From CAXBNV01 sp963977185 (GTDB lineage Bacteria; Pseudomonadota; Gammaproteobacteria; JAGOUU01): DNA of 64,000 nt. The position numbers and the translations under genes are program-made. Location of the stretch: contig CAXBNV010000003.1 in NCBI GenBank assembly GCA_963977185.1, forward strand, positions 1 through 64,000, in the 5' to 3' direction. Numbering within the stretch: position 1 is the stretch's first letter; the number at the start of each line of letters is the position of its first letter. The notes under the pieces were generated by a model, which was given only the letters and a program-made list of their open reading frames with translations, ran no database searches and was not told the origin of the DNA. Positions 1 to 8,810 of this stretch are shown here, piece by piece.

Positions 1-80
1 CCTTTTTTAAAGGAAATGGCAAACTTTAGTTTGCACAAAAGGATTTTAATGAGGTTGCCCTGTATTTTCTCTAGTGGCTG

Positions 81-108
81 TTGACAATTTCAACATAAAA
101 CTTAATTT
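81..108 (+). promoter_or_regulatory. Candidate sigma70 promoter of the small secreted protein gene
   Basis: A perfect -35 hexamer TTGACA lies at 81-86. The best-spaced -10 candidate, TAATTT at 103-108 after 16 bp, is poor. A better-looking CATAAT at 112-117 is too far away. The position, some 50-80 bp before the start at 162, suits a promoter, but only the -35 is convincing. Confidence 0.3.
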
Positions 109-161
109 AACCATAATTGTCCAAATAAAGCGTTAATTCATTTATTAGTGAGAATTCAATT

Positions 162-482
162 ATGTTTAAAAAAATTATATTTACATCAATATGTTGCTTT
201 ACTAGTGCTATGTCATTTGCTGTAGTAGATCATAGTGATACTGCAAAAATGACAGAGCATAACTGTAAATACAAGAAAGTTTATATTCAAGATAATGCAA
301 CAAAGGAAAACCAAGGGTATCTTTGTGTTGATATAGATAATTCGACTACTATGGTCATAGATTATTTACAAAGTGCAGATAATAAAAAAGGAGTAGATGT
401 AGGTTTATGTTTAGAATCAAATCCTTCTGATTGTGATAAATATAATTCAAAAGTTGTTTTAGATGATGCAATGGCCAAATAG
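162..482 (+). CDS. Small cysteine-rich secreted hypothetical protein
   Basis: I do not recognise this 106-residue protein. It opens with a clear Sec signal peptide: lysines, a hydrophobic core, and a likely signal peptidase I site after Ser-Phe-Ala at residue 20. The mature part of about 86 residues has four cysteines (35, 55, 83, 91). That number would allow two disulfides and suits a small folded periplasmic or secreted protein. It stands alone, with a TTGACA box about 80 bp upstream. No enzymatic motif is visible. It could be a periplasmic inhibitor or adaptor, or a lineage-specific secreted factor. That it is a real gene is fairly sure from the signal peptide and the regular cysteine spacing. 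Confidence 0.65.
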   Translation: MFKKIIFTSICCFTSAMSFAVVDHSDTAKMTEHNCKYKKVYIQDNATKENQGYLCVDIDNSTTMVIDYLQSADNKKGVDVGLCLESNPSDCDKYNSKVVLDDAMAK

Positions 483-604
483 TATTTAATTAAAATATTA
501 AAAAAAATAGCCGACATTAATTGTATAATTATTAATATATTTGTAATTAATTATTAATATTATCTATAAAATAAATTTATTAATTAATAAGGCGATTTAT
601 ATTT

Positions 605-1033
605 ATGTTGTTTGGAACTCAAAATAATCAACAAAAAGACGAAAATAATGTCAATATCGTTAATGGTAATATTTGGAAAACAGTAATTGAGACAACTTTA
701 GATGTTTATTATGATACTATAAAAGTTTCAGATATTAAATCTATGCAATTAAGAGAAGGTCTTGATAAAGCTGGTTTTTATTTTTTAACATTAGCTGCAG
801 GATTTGATGTTGAAATTATTAAGGTATTTCAAGTTTTAGATAATGGAATTTTAGTTGTTGAAAGAGGACAGCAAGGTACCGCCCCGTGCATTTGGCCTGC
901 AGGAACAGTAATTGAAAGTAGAATAGCAGCAAGAACAATAGATGATCTCAGATTAGATGCAAGTAATTTACTTGCATCAAGTAATGAGACTAGCATAGCT
1001 CCTAATGGGGATATTATTACTAAAAGCCTTTAA
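605..1033 (+). CDS. Orphan protein resembling a phage tail-fibre domain
   Basis: This is a 142-residue protein with no signal peptide. Its middle (about residues 75-115) contains VVERGQQGT followed by WPAGTVIESRIAA. From memory, the pattern ERGQ-x-GT...WPAG-x-x-(V/I)E-x-R occurs in tail or tail-fibre-associated proteins of phages and phage-like particles. No other phage gene lies nearby, so it is either a domesticated remnant or a short tail-like adhesin domain. A ribosome site (AAGG at about 589-592) precedes the ATG. The stop overlaps the stop of the convergent argD by 4 bp. Family assignment is tentative; the coding call is firm. Confidence 0.55.
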   Translation: MLFGTQNNQQKDENNVNIVNGNIWKTVIETTLDVYYDTIKVSDIKSMQLREGLDKAGFYFLTLAAGFDVEIIKVFQVLDNGILVVERGQQGTAPCIWPAGTVIESRIAARTIDDLRLDASNLLASSNETSIAPNGDIITKSL

Positions 1034-2229
1034 TTTAATTGAGCATATTCTTCAATTATTTTTGAAAGTTTAGAAATAATGATATCAGCTTCTTTTTGGT
1101 TAATAATTATAGGTGGCACAAGTCTGATTACATTGTTAGAGGTTACATTTAGTAATAACCCATGTTTAAGAGCTATTAACATAATATCTCGACATGGGGT
1201 ATTTAATTCCACTCCAATCATTAATCCTATACCTCTTATATCAATAACAGATTTTAGATCCTTTAATTTTTCTTTAAGGCCTTTAATTAAATATTCACCT
1301 ATATTTTTGGCATTTTCACATAAATTATTTTTTTCAATAGTTTCTAGTACGGCGAGTGAGGTGTGGCAGCATAATGGGTTTCCACCATAAGTTGATCCGT
1401 GATTACCAACTTGCATGATACCATTGGCTTTTCCTGATGTCATGCATGCGCCAATAGGAATTCCACCACCTAAAGATTTAGCAAGGGCCAATACATCAGG
1501 TTTAATATTATTATGGCTATATGCAAACCAATTACCTGTTCTTGCTATACCTGTTTGAACTTCATCTAACATTAACAACCAATTATTTTGATCACAAATT
1601 TCTCTTAGTTGATTTAAGTATTGAGAATGAGGAATGTTAATACCGCCTTCTCCTTGAATTGGTTCAATGTATATTGCTACGATATCATCATGCTGTTGAG
1701 ATAACTTATTTATAGCTTCAATATTACCAAAAGGAACCTTTAAAAAATTAGGTATTAATGGTTCAAATCCAGCTTGCACTTTTTCATTACCAGATGCTGA
1801 TACTACCCCTAAGGTTCTCCCATGAAAATCTTTGTCAGCAATTATAATTTTAGGATTTTTAATATTGTTTTTTTTACCATATAATTTAGCTATTTTTATA
1901 GCAGTCTCATTTGCCTCAGCACCACTATTGCAAAAAAAACTTTGATCCATGCCTGTTATTTTGTTTAAAAAATTAGCAAGTGCTATTTGCTCAGGAACTT
2001 CTACAACATTTGATGTGTGAATGATTTTTTTAGCTTGTTCAGTGATTGCTTTGATTATATTAGGATGATTATGTCCCAAAACAGATACAGCAATACCAGA
2101 GAATGTATCTAGATATTTATTACCATCATAATCAAAGACCCAAGCTCCTTCTCCATGTGATAGAGCAATAGGAAGAGGATTATAAATAGGGATTAATACT
2201 TTTCTTGAATCATCTGAGTCTGCCATCAT
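1030..2229 (-). CDS. argD: Acetylornithine aminotransferase family (class III PLP transaminase)
   Basis: A 399-residue class III pyridoxal-phosphate aminotransferase, the usual length for ArgD. Diagnostic elements are the N-terminal substrate region (GIAVSVLGHNHP), the phosphate-binding CNSGAEANE, LDEVQTGIARTG with the PLP-contacting Asp, the Schiff-base Lys in ALAKSLGGGIPIGA, and the Thr of GSTYGGNPL. ArgD interconverts N-acetylornithine and N-acetylglutamate semialdehyde in the cytosol, and family members also act on succinylornithine or succinyl-diaminopimelate. No other arginine gene is adjacent, so the substrate is not settled; a role in lysine/diaminopimelate synthesis is possible. The protein begins Met-Met, so the start may be one codon later. 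Confidence 0.85.
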   Translation of the reverse strand: MMADSDDSRKVLIPIYNPLPIALSHGEGAWVFDYDGNKYLDTFSGIAVSVLGHNHPNIIKAITEQAKKIIHTSNVVEVPEQIALANFLNKITGMDQSFFCNSGAEANETAIKIAKLYGKKNNIKNPKIIIADKDFHGRTLGVVSASGNEKVQAGFEPLIPNFLKVPFGNIEAINKLSQQHDDIVAIYIEPIQGEGGINIPHSQYLNQLREICDQNNWLLMLDEVQTGIARTGNWFAYSHNNIKPDVLALAKSLGGGIPIGACMTSGKANGIMQVGNHGSTYGGNPLCCHTSLAVLETIEKNNLCENAKNIGEYLIKGLKEKLKDLKSVIDIRGIGLMIGVELNTPCRDIMLIALKHGLLLNVTSNNVIRLVPPIIINQKEADIIISKLSKIIEEYAQLN

Positions 2230-2312
2230 TTATCATCCTTAAGTTAAATATACTAAATATTATAATTAATATTTGGTTTAAAATAAAATATTAATTATTT
2301 AAGAGTTATGAA

Positions 2313-3266
2313 TCATAAATTATTAATGCACCAATTAAGTGAGCTTAAGTTAGTAATGTTATTATTTTTATTTTCTATAATAAAGTTATCTATTAGGTTT
2401 AATGCTTGTAAGAGCCCAGAATTATTAGCTAATTGAATGCTTAAACCAGGTCTTGCATTCAATTCTAATATAAGAGGTCCTTTGTCTTTATCAATAACTA
2501 TGTCTACGCCTATGTATCCTAAATTAGTTAAATTACCACATTTTTGAGCAAGTAATAAAATTTTATACCAATTAGGAATTTCAAAATTTTTAAAATCTTG
2601 TAAGGTATCAGGATGATATGATATTAATTTTTTTTTAAAAACTCCTCCTGTTAAAGTACCATTTTTAAAATTAATTCCAATGCCTAGAGCTCCTTGATGT
2701 AAATTAGCTTTGCCGTTTGATAAATTTGTAGGTAATCTTAACATTGCCATGGCCGGTACTTTTTTGTAAACAATAATTCTTATGTCTGGCACGCCCATTG
2801 TTGATATTTCAGCAAATATTTGACTTGGGTTTACTTTGTATTCTATCAAAGCTTGATCTTGATGATTCCCCAAGCTATACATACCACTTAATATATTAGA
2901 AATATGATACATTAAATCATCTTCAGTAATTAACTCTTTATTATTCTTTTGATAATAATTTTCATATTTGCCTGTAATTATTAGAATGCCATTACCACCA
3001 CTTCCATTTGCAGGTTTTACAACAAACTCATTATATTTTTTTAATATTTTTTTTATATTTCTTAAATCTTTATTAGATTTTATTACAGCGTATGCTTCAG
3101 GAACTGGAATGTTGTTTTTGATTGCAAGATCTTTAGTTATTAATTTATTATCAACACTAGGGTAATCTTTACGGGAATTATTTGTATTAATAAAATTTCC
3201 ATTACGAGTATTTAAATTCAATATTCCTAATTTATTATTTTTAAAAGCTCGAAATTTTTTTAACAT
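2313..3266 (-). CDS. RimK-related ATP-grasp ligase (alpha-L-glutamate ligase-like)
   Basis: A 317-residue ATP-grasp ligase. Visible elements are the lysine-bearing FVVKPANGSGGNGI (ATP-binding loop), a central region with NPSQIFAEISTMGVPDIR, and the metal-binding end LILELNARPGLSIQLAN, where Glu and Asn bind Mg-ATP. It matches the RimK-related family annotated as alpha-L-glutamate ligase-like, which joins an amino acid to a carboxylate. It is the last gene of a three-gene cassette, 10 bp behind the 7TM transglutaminase-like gene and behind the retropepsin-like gene. The three families are known to co-occur in proteobacteria. The molecule they modify is not established, and nothing here reveals it. 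Confidence 0.85.
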   Translation of the reverse strand: MLKKFRAFKNNKLGILNLNTRNGNFINTNNSRKDYPSVDNKLITKDLAIKNNIPVPEAYAVIKSNKDLRNIKKILKKYNEFVVKPANGSGGNGILIITGKYENYYQKNNKELITEDDLMYHISNILSGMYSLGNHQDQALIEYKVNPSQIFAEISTMGVPDIRIIVYKKVPAMAMLRLPTNLSNGKANLHQGALGIGINFKNGTLTGGVFKKKLISYHPDTLQDFKNFEIPNWYKILLLAQKCGNLTNLGYIGVDIVIDKDKGPLILELNARPGLSIQLANNSGLLQALNLIDNFIIENKNNNITNLSSLNWCINNL

Positions 3267-3276
3267 AAATATAGGT

Positions 3277-4824
3277 TTAAGTTTTTATTAATTGATTGAA
3301 TAAAATAACTTCACTTAATCTAAATCCACGATATTTTCCAATTAATAAAATTAAAGCAATAGTAACAAATAATAATTCAGGAAAAACAAAAAATAAATGT
3401 TTTAAATAATGCTGGTTTATTATTAAATAAGTAATACTAGCAGCAATAAGACTACCAATGCACTGGTATATTGATGCAGATGCCCCACGCTCTTCCCATA
3501 AAACAGCCATTCTTTCAATTGTCATTGTTATTATTACCAAAGGAAATAAAGATAAAGCAGCAGGATTTGCAATATGAAGCTCATTAAATATTATAGATAT
3601 AAATAAAATGATTAAAATAACAATAGCTAAAATAGATCCTAGTCGTGGTATAGCTAAAAGCTTCAGGTTTTCTAAATAAAATCTTAAAATTAATCCAAAG
3701 CTTATAATAATAATAAAAGATGTTAGTCCAAGCATAAGCCCTGTTTCTCTGAATGCTAGAGCTATTAAAACAGGCATGAAAGTACCAATAGTAGAAAGTC
3801 CAATAATACTTCTTAATATTAAAATTATTAAAATTCCTAGTGGCAGAGTTATTAATACAGAAAATTGTTTTTGAGTTTTAATTGGTAAATTTAATAAAGA
3901 AAATTTGTCTAAAAAAGAACTTTTGTTATTTATAGACAAAGGATTTATCTCGGCTTTTTTAAATGAAAATAAAATACTTGCATTTTTTGTACCTTCTGTT
4001 GTCATGATAAATTTATTATCATATGACCAAATAAAAAAATCTTTAGGGAGGCCTAATTTTTTGTTTTTTATGTCTAAAGTTACCCATTCATTACCGTTCC
4101 ATATTTGCAACATACTTTCAAGAGGGATATTGGTTGAAAGATTAGAGGTAAAGCTTGTATTTTGTTTTAATTGAATTCCATCTATTATGCGAGACTTTAT
4201 ATTAGCAAGACTTAAAATTCTGCTCGTGATTTTTGCAATATTATTATCAGTATAGTTTTTACTTAATAAAAAAGTCGAATTGTAATCATGATGGTTTTGT
4301 AAAATATTCACAACATTTGCTGCAAAACTAGGGCTATCTGCAGATTCCTCTCTAGCTTTTTTTAAAATACTTTTAGCTGCTGTTAATTCATTTGCCTGGA
4401 ATTTATATTTAGTAAATAAAGACAATTCAGGTGAAGCTTTATTATAGTGTTCATTTTTTTGCGGTATAACTGAAAAATTATAAAATAAAGTTTCTATATT
4501 TTTTGAGCGTCTTTTTGTCCATATATTGATTCTACTATTATAATGAGCTATTTTATCCTCATTAATTATTTGACCATAATTAGGGGATATAAATTTTTCA
4601 TCTATTATTTTAAAATTTTTTTGGTTTTCAGGGAGTAATAAATTTATTTTAATGGGGTTACTGATATCTGGGGTTATAGAAATTTCAGCTTCTATTTTCC
4701 ATATATTAGTTGTTTTATTTTTAGATAAAGGAAAGTTTAACACTAAAATTTTATATAAAAATATAAAAAAACCAATTATTAGCAAAGATGCTATTATAAA
4801 ATTTAGGTGATTCTTACTATTCAA
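3277..4824 (-). CDS. Inactive transglutaminase-like protein fused to seven membrane helices (UUP1 family)
   Basis: A 515-residue inner-membrane protein. An N-terminal membrane anchor (about residues 10-30) leads into a periplasmic region of about 290 residues with a transglutaminase-like fold. The regular Cys-His-Asp triad is not evident, in keeping with the family's description as inactive. From about residue 320 a run of hydrophobic helices follows (LPLGILIILILRSIIG and others), ending near residue 505. It lies between the retropepsin-like gene (27 bp gap) and the RimK-like ligase (10 bp gap), so the three are probably one transcript. Its likely role is a membrane-bound partner that presents or binds the peptide handled by the other two. 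Family assignment is firm; function is inferred. Confidence 0.8.
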   Translation of the reverse strand: MNSKNHLNFIIASLLIIGFFIFLYKILVLNFPLSKNKTTNIWKIEAEISITPDISNPIKINLLLPENQKNFKIIDEKFISPNYGQIINEDKIAHYNSRINIWTKRRSKNIETLFYNFSVIPQKNEHYNKASPELSLFTKYKFQANELTAAKSILKKAREESADSPSFAANVVNILQNHHDYNSTFLLSKNYTDNNIAKITSRILSLANIKSRIIDGIQLKQNTSFTSNLSTNIPLESMLQIWNGNEWVTLDIKNKKLGLPKDFFIWSYDNKFIMTTEGTKNASILFSFKKAEINPLSINNKSSFLDKFSLLNLPIKTQKQFSVLITLPLGILIILILRSIIGLSTIGTFMPVLIALAFRETGLMLGLTSFIIIISFGLILRFYLENLKLLAIPRLGSILAIVILIILFISIIFNELHIANPAALSLFPLVIITMTIERMAVLWEERGASASIYQCIGSLIAASITYLIINQHYLKHLFFVFPELLFVTIALILLIGKYRGFRLSEVILFNQLIKT

Positions 4825-4851
4825 AAAAATTACTCTTATTTATTTCAAGAA

Positions 4852-5424
4852 CTATTTAGAGGTATCAGAATTAATATTTAGTTTTTGGACAAACTTTTTT
4901 TGAGGATCAATAACAGCTTTAAACTCATTAATTGCTGTTCTTCCAAATAACATAGGATATAAGAAGTTTTTGCGACTGACAAGGTTTACAGCAATAGTTT
5001 TTGTTACATTACCAACCTGAATATCTAGGTTTACAACAGGTCGTTGATCAACTTTCTGATTTTTAAAGTGTTTTTTGATGGTAATAATATCTAAAATAGG
5101 ACGCTCAAAATTAACATCTGTTTTTATTAAAATTTTATGTAATTTTTTTCTTTTAGCTCTGGAAGTTATTGTAAATCTAACCCATTTCTCATTATTTTTA
5201 GTAAAGTATACTAATTTTTTTACATCTAACGATGCTATTTTAGCGCCAGTATCCATTTTGATAGTAAATTTGGCGTCAACACTTTTAATAAATCCTTTTT
5301 CAATTCGACCAAAAATTTCTTTGTTTTGGCAGTTTAACGCCTGATTAACTTTTGTTTCTTTAGAATATAAACAAAAGTTAAATAATAATGTAAATAAAAC
5401 TAAAATAAATTTGCTGTAATTCAT
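4852..5424 (-). CDS. Retropepsin-like protein of the DUF785/RimB family (annotated ATP-dependent zinc protease)
   Basis: A 190-residue protein with an N-terminal signal peptide (hydrophobic stretch in residues 5-20, likely cut near LYS-KE). The core has KFTIKMDTGAKIASLD, whose Asp-Thr-Gly-Ala is the catalytic motif of retroviral-type aspartic proteases. The C-terminal FLYPMLFGRTAI is also typical of this family. Databases often label it an ATP-dependent zinc protease or RimK/LysX family protein, but the DTGA motif argues for an aspartic-protease fold. It is the first gene of the cassette with the 7TM transglutaminase-like and RimK-like genes. It would act in the periplasm, where it may cut a peptide or glutamate-modified substrate. 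Confidence 0.8.
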   Translation of the reverse strand: MNYSKFILVLFTLLFNFCLYSKETKVNQALNCQNKEIFGRIEKGFIKSVDAKFTIKMDTGAKIASLDVKKLVYFTKNNEKWVRFTITSRAKRKKLHKILIKTDVNFERPILDIITIKKHFKNQKVDQRPVVNLDIQVGNVTKTIAVNLVSRKNFLYPMLFGRTAINEFKAVIDPQKKFVQKLNINSDTSK

Positions 5425-5507
5425 ATTTTTTTATAATTTAACATGATTTTTTCCGTAAATAATAATATCATATTACGCTTAATAATGTACTATTGAATTA
5501 ATAAAAA

Positions 5508-6317
5508 ATGAAATCTAATAACTTGTTTTTACTATTAGAATCTGCTTTAGCAGAAAAAGAATTGCATCAAAAATTACAGAAAGTAAAAGATATATATAAA
5601 TTATATAATATCAATGCATTAAGTTTTGATAAATTACATAAAATTGAAAAGTTTGATGAGATAGGTAGGCCTAATAAACCAGAGCTTGTTTCACCTAAAT
5701 TACTTAAACCAAGAAAATTTCATACTCAAGAAGGCATTGCTACATTTATCCATGCCATTGCACACATAGAATTTAATGCAATAAATTTAGCTTGTGATGC
5801 AGCATATAGATTTCAAGATATGCCAGAAGAATATATAAAAGACTGGCTACAAGTTGCTATAGAAGAAGTAAAGCATTTTGAGTTACTTAATAATTATCTT
5901 AAAGAGTTAGGTTATTGCTATGGTGATTTTGCGGCTCATAATCAGCTTTGGTCTTTAGCTTGTGAAACAAGAGATGATGTTTTAATAAGAATGGGAATAG
6001 TGCCAAGAGTTATGGAGGCTAGAGGATTAGATGTAACTCCAGCGATAATTAAAAAATTTGAGCAAATAAAAAATCAAAGAGTTGTTGAAATTTTAACAAT
6101 TATATTAGAAGAAGAAATAGGGCATGTACAAATAGGTAACAGATGGTATCATTATTTATGTAAACAAAGAAATAAAGAGCCTATTGATACTTTTAAAGAA
6201 CTGATAAAAAAGTACTTAAAAACTTCTTATTTAAAAGCGCCTTTTTCATATGAATATAGAAAACAAGCAGGTTTTTCTGATCAAGAGATTAAATTTTTGG
6301 AGCATCTAGCATCATGA
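5508..6317 (+). CDS. DUF455 ferritin-like protein
   Basis: A 269-residue, mostly helical protein of the DUF455 ferritin-like family. Candidate di-metal ligands are visible in the usual order: Glu88 in IAHIEFNAINL, Glu119/Glu120 with His123 (EEVKHFELL), Glu170 in RVMEARGLDVTP, and Glu201-203 with His206 (EEEIGHVQIG). This resembles the di-iron carboxylate site of ferritin-like oxidases, but the reaction of DUF455 proteins is not known to me. Its stop overlaps the start of sufE by 4 bp (ATGA), so the two are translationally coupled. This hints at an iron or iron-sulfur context, though that is only suggestive. Confidence 0.85.
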   Translation: MKSNNLFLLLESALAEKELHQKLQKVKDIYKLYNINALSFDKLHKIEKFDEIGRPNKPELVSPKLLKPRKFHTQEGIATFIHAIAHIEFNAINLACDAAYRFQDMPEEYIKDWLQVAIEEVKHFELLNNYLKELGYCYGDFAAHNQLWSLACETRDDVLIRMGIVPRVMEARGLDVTPAIIKKFEQIKNQRVVEILTIILEEEIGHVQIGNRWYHYLCKQRNKEPIDTFKELIKKYLKTSYLKAPFSYEYRKQAGFSDQEIKFLEHLAS

Positions 6318-6739
6318 GTAACTCAAATATAAGCCAAGAAGATTTAGTGCAAACTTTCGCTTTTTTTGATAATTGGCTTGATAAATATCAGTACATTATA
6401 GATCTTGGTAAAAAAATTCAAGATTTCCCAGATGAATATAAAACATCAGAATATAAAGTAGAAGGTTGTCAGTCTAATGTCTGGATTAAAGCAGATTATA
6501 ATAACCAAGAAGATAAATTAAAATTTTTAGCTATTAGTGATTCTGCTATTGTTTCAGGATTAATTTATTTATTACTGTTTATATATAATAATAAAACCCC
6601 AAAAGAAATATCAGAACTCGAACCTGACTTTATTAATTTAATCGGTTTAGATAAACATTTAAGTCCAACTAGAAAAAATGGTCTTTACGCAATGCTTAAT
6701 AAAATTAAGCACTACGCAGCACAGAACATTAAAGAATAG
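6314..6739 (+). CDS. sufE: Cysteine desulfuration protein SufE
   Basis: A 141-residue SufE-family protein, the usual length. The sulfur-accepting cysteine is Cys52 in KVEGCQSNVWI, the same place as in characterised SufE proteins. SufE takes persulfide sulfur from the cysteine desulfurase SufS and passes it to the SufBC2D scaffold for iron-sulfur cluster assembly in the cytosol. A related reading is CsdE, the partner of CsdA. No suf operon is present in this window, so the SufE/CsdE distinction rests on sequence alone. It overlaps the upstream DUF455 gene by 4 bp and is probably co-transcribed with it. Confidence 0.88.
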   Translation: MSNSNISQEDLVQTFAFFDNWLDKYQYIIDLGKKIQDFPDEYKTSEYKVEGCQSNVWIKADYNNQEDKLKFLAISDSAIVSGLIYLLLFIYNNKTPKEISELEPDFINLIGLDKHLSPTRKNGLYAMLNKIKHYAAQNIKE

Positions 6740-6771
6740 AATGGCCTTTTATAATAAATAAAAAAGCTTGT

Positions 6772-7077
6772 CTATTGCTCTCTTTTTTTAGCAAAAGTGA
6801 CTAGTATTTTTCTGCTTTTAAGTTGTAAACCATTAAGTTTTACAGCTTTTCTAGCTTCTTTTACAGTGTTAAATTTGACAAATCCAAAGCCTTTAGATCT
6901 ACCAGTTTGAGCATCTTTAATTAACTTTAGCGATTCTATTTCACCGCAATTGCTAAAAAAAGTTTTTAATTCATGATATGAAACTCTATAGTCAATATTT
7001 CCAATATATACTTCATTATTTTGAGGTAATTTACTGGATGATGATTTTGAAAAAAGATTTTTAAGAAAATTTAGCAT
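6772..7077 (-). CDS. RNA-binding protein with a single RRM domain
   Basis: A 101-residue protein made almost wholly of one RNA recognition motif. RNP2 is VYIGNI (about residues 23-28) and RNP1 is KGFGFVKF (about residues 62-69), with the conserved aromatic side chains needed to stack on RNA bases. Small stand-alone RRM proteins of this type occur in cyanobacteria and many proteobacteria. Some are linked to cold or stress responses, but targets are mostly unknown. The N-terminus has a short basic, serine-rich lead. It is convergent with sufE (32 bp gap) and appears monocistronic. Confidence 0.88.
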   Translation of the reverse strand: MLNFLKNLFSKSSSSKLPQNNEVYIGNIDYRVSYHELKTFFSNCGEIESLKLIKDAQTGRSKGFGFVKFNTVKEARKAVKLNGLQLKSRKILVTFAKKREQ

Positions 7078-7249
7078 AATAAATAATAGGTTATGTAAAA
7101 TTAAGGAAAAATTAAATAATAAACAGCTATTCTAACAAAAAAAGCTAAGAAATAGAAATTATTTTAAATGTTTATTATTTAATTTTATGTAATAAATCAA
7201 AATTAGAGTATGTCGCGCATTATTAGCTGTTCCAACAATAATTAATATG

Positions 7250-8791
7250 TTATTTATTTTCTGCTGAATTTAAATTACAAAAATACTGTAAGAGCGCAGG
7301 AACAGGGCGTCCAGTTGCCTCTTCTTGGTTATTTGTAATAGTAGAGGAGCCAGCTATATCTAGATGAATCCAAGGATATTCTTTAGTAAATTCTGATAAA
7401 AATAATCCTCCAATAATGCTACCGGCATTCGCCCTTGATGAAGCATTTTTGATATCTGCAAATTTTGAGTCTAAATCTGACAAATATTCATAAGCAAGAG
7501 GTAGTTCCCATATTGGATCATATATTTCTGTAGCAGCTTTATTTAAATTACCTGTAAGATTTTTATTATTACCCATAACAGCAGTATAATTATCTCCAAG
7601 AGCAACTACTGCAGCGCCTGTTAATGTTGCGATGTCTATTATAGCTTTTGGCTCTAATGTGGTTGCGTATGTGATTGCATCACATAAAACAAGTCTACCT
7701 TCAGCATCTGTGTTAGTTATTTCTATAGTTTTACCAGATAAACTTGTAATAATATCATCAGGTCTTGTTGCTGATTTACTAACCATGTTTTCAGCACAGG
7801 CTAAAATTCCAACGACATTTAAATCTAAATCTAATTTAGCAATGCCCATCATGGTGCCTAAAACAGACGCTGCGCCACACATATCATATTTCATTCCAAG
7901 CATTGCTTGTCTTGGTTTTAAACTATAGCCACCTGTATCAAAAGTAATTCCTTTGCCTATTAAAGCATGTGGAGGAGTATTATTATTAATAGAGCTATAT
8001 TTTATAATTATTATTTTTCCATGGTTTTTACTAGATTTACTAATACAAGTGAAAGCTCCAAATCCTTGTTCTTCTAATTCTTTTTGTTCTATTATTTCTA
8101 TTGATATTTTATTATAATAACTTGCAATAATTTGTGCTTGCTCGGCTATAAAGTTTGGAGTGCAAATGTTTGGAGGAAGGTTTGCTAGATTTTTAGTAAT
8201 ATCGACAGAATTATTAATTGCTTCTAATAACTTATAATTTTCTTTTATTTCTTGAGATATTTGATCTTCAGGAATAAATATATCTAAGTTATATTTAATT
8301 TTATCAGTATTAAAGATGTTATTATAATTTTTATTAATTTTTATTTCATAATTGGCGTCGTTGCTAGCTAAAATAATTTGTTTAGTTTTATATAAATAAT
8401 TATTATTTTCATCAGAATTTAAATCTAGTAATGCAAAAAAATTAATAATACTTGTATTATTTGATAAATAATTATGTGATTTAAGAATACTTATAGAGTT
8501 TTTAATAAGATTATAAAACTTATAGCAATCAAGTTTACTTTTATCACCAGCGCCAATTAATAAAATTTTTTGCTTAAAATCTTTAGGATTATATAATAAA
8601 GAATGCTGCAAGTATTTTAAAGAAAAGTCTTTATCTTGCAAAATATTATTTATAAAAGCAAATAAATCATTATTGTCGCTATCTGTATCAAAAATTGGAT
8701 ATAATTTAGATAGTTTTTTTTGATTATTATAAACAGGAATAATTAATAAGTTATATTTTGAATCTATATTAGTTGTGAAGTTATAAGACAT
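7250..8791 (-). CDS. pepA: Leucyl aminopeptidase (M17), PepA
   Basis: A cytosolic M17 leucine aminopeptidase with two metal ions that removes N-terminal residues from peptides. The catalytic domain carries KGITFDTGGYSLKP (metal- and substrate-binding Lys and Asp) and the family signature NTDAEGRLVLCDA. The frame stays open to 8890, but I choose the ATG at 8791 (protein starts MSYNF). The 33 extra residues are hydrophobic and unlike PepA and would run through the divergent lptF start. The result is 513 residues, close to the usual 500. It faces lptF across only 19 bp, the classic pepA/lptFG divergent arrangement. A second M17 enzyme lies at 52973-54481. In some bacteria PepA also binds DNA; nothing here tests that. 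Confidence 0.9.
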   Translation of the reverse strand: MSYNFTTNIDSKYNLLIIPVYNNQKKLSKLYPIFDTDSDNNDLFAFINNILQDKDFSLKYLQHSLLYNPKDFKQKILLIGAGDKSKLDCYKFYNLIKNSISILKSHNYLSNNTSIINFFALLDLNSDENNNYLYKTKQIILASNDANYEIKINKNYNNIFNTDKIKYNLDIFIPEDQISQEIKENYKLLEAINNSVDITKNLANLPPNICTPNFIAEQAQIIASYYNKISIEIIEQKELEEQGFGAFTCISKSSKNHGKIIIIKYSSINNNTPPHALIGKGITFDTGGYSLKPRQAMLGMKYDMCGAASVLGTMMGIAKLDLDLNVVGILACAENMVSKSATRPDDIITSLSGKTIEITNTDAEGRLVLCDAITYATTLEPKAIIDIATLTGAAVVALGDNYTAVMGNNKNLTGNLNKAATEIYDPIWELPLAYEYLSDLDSKFADIKNASSRANAGSIIGGLFLSEFTKEYPWIHLDIAGSSTITNNQEEATGRPVPALLQYFCNLNSAENK

Positions 8792-8810
8792 AATTTTAAA
8801 GGGCTCAGTT

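Noticed and set aside
1..40. Hairpins at the left edge (CCTTT/AAAGG and GCAAACT/AGTTTGC)
   Set aside because: They may be the terminator of a gene left of the window, but there is no T-tract and no gene to assign them to.
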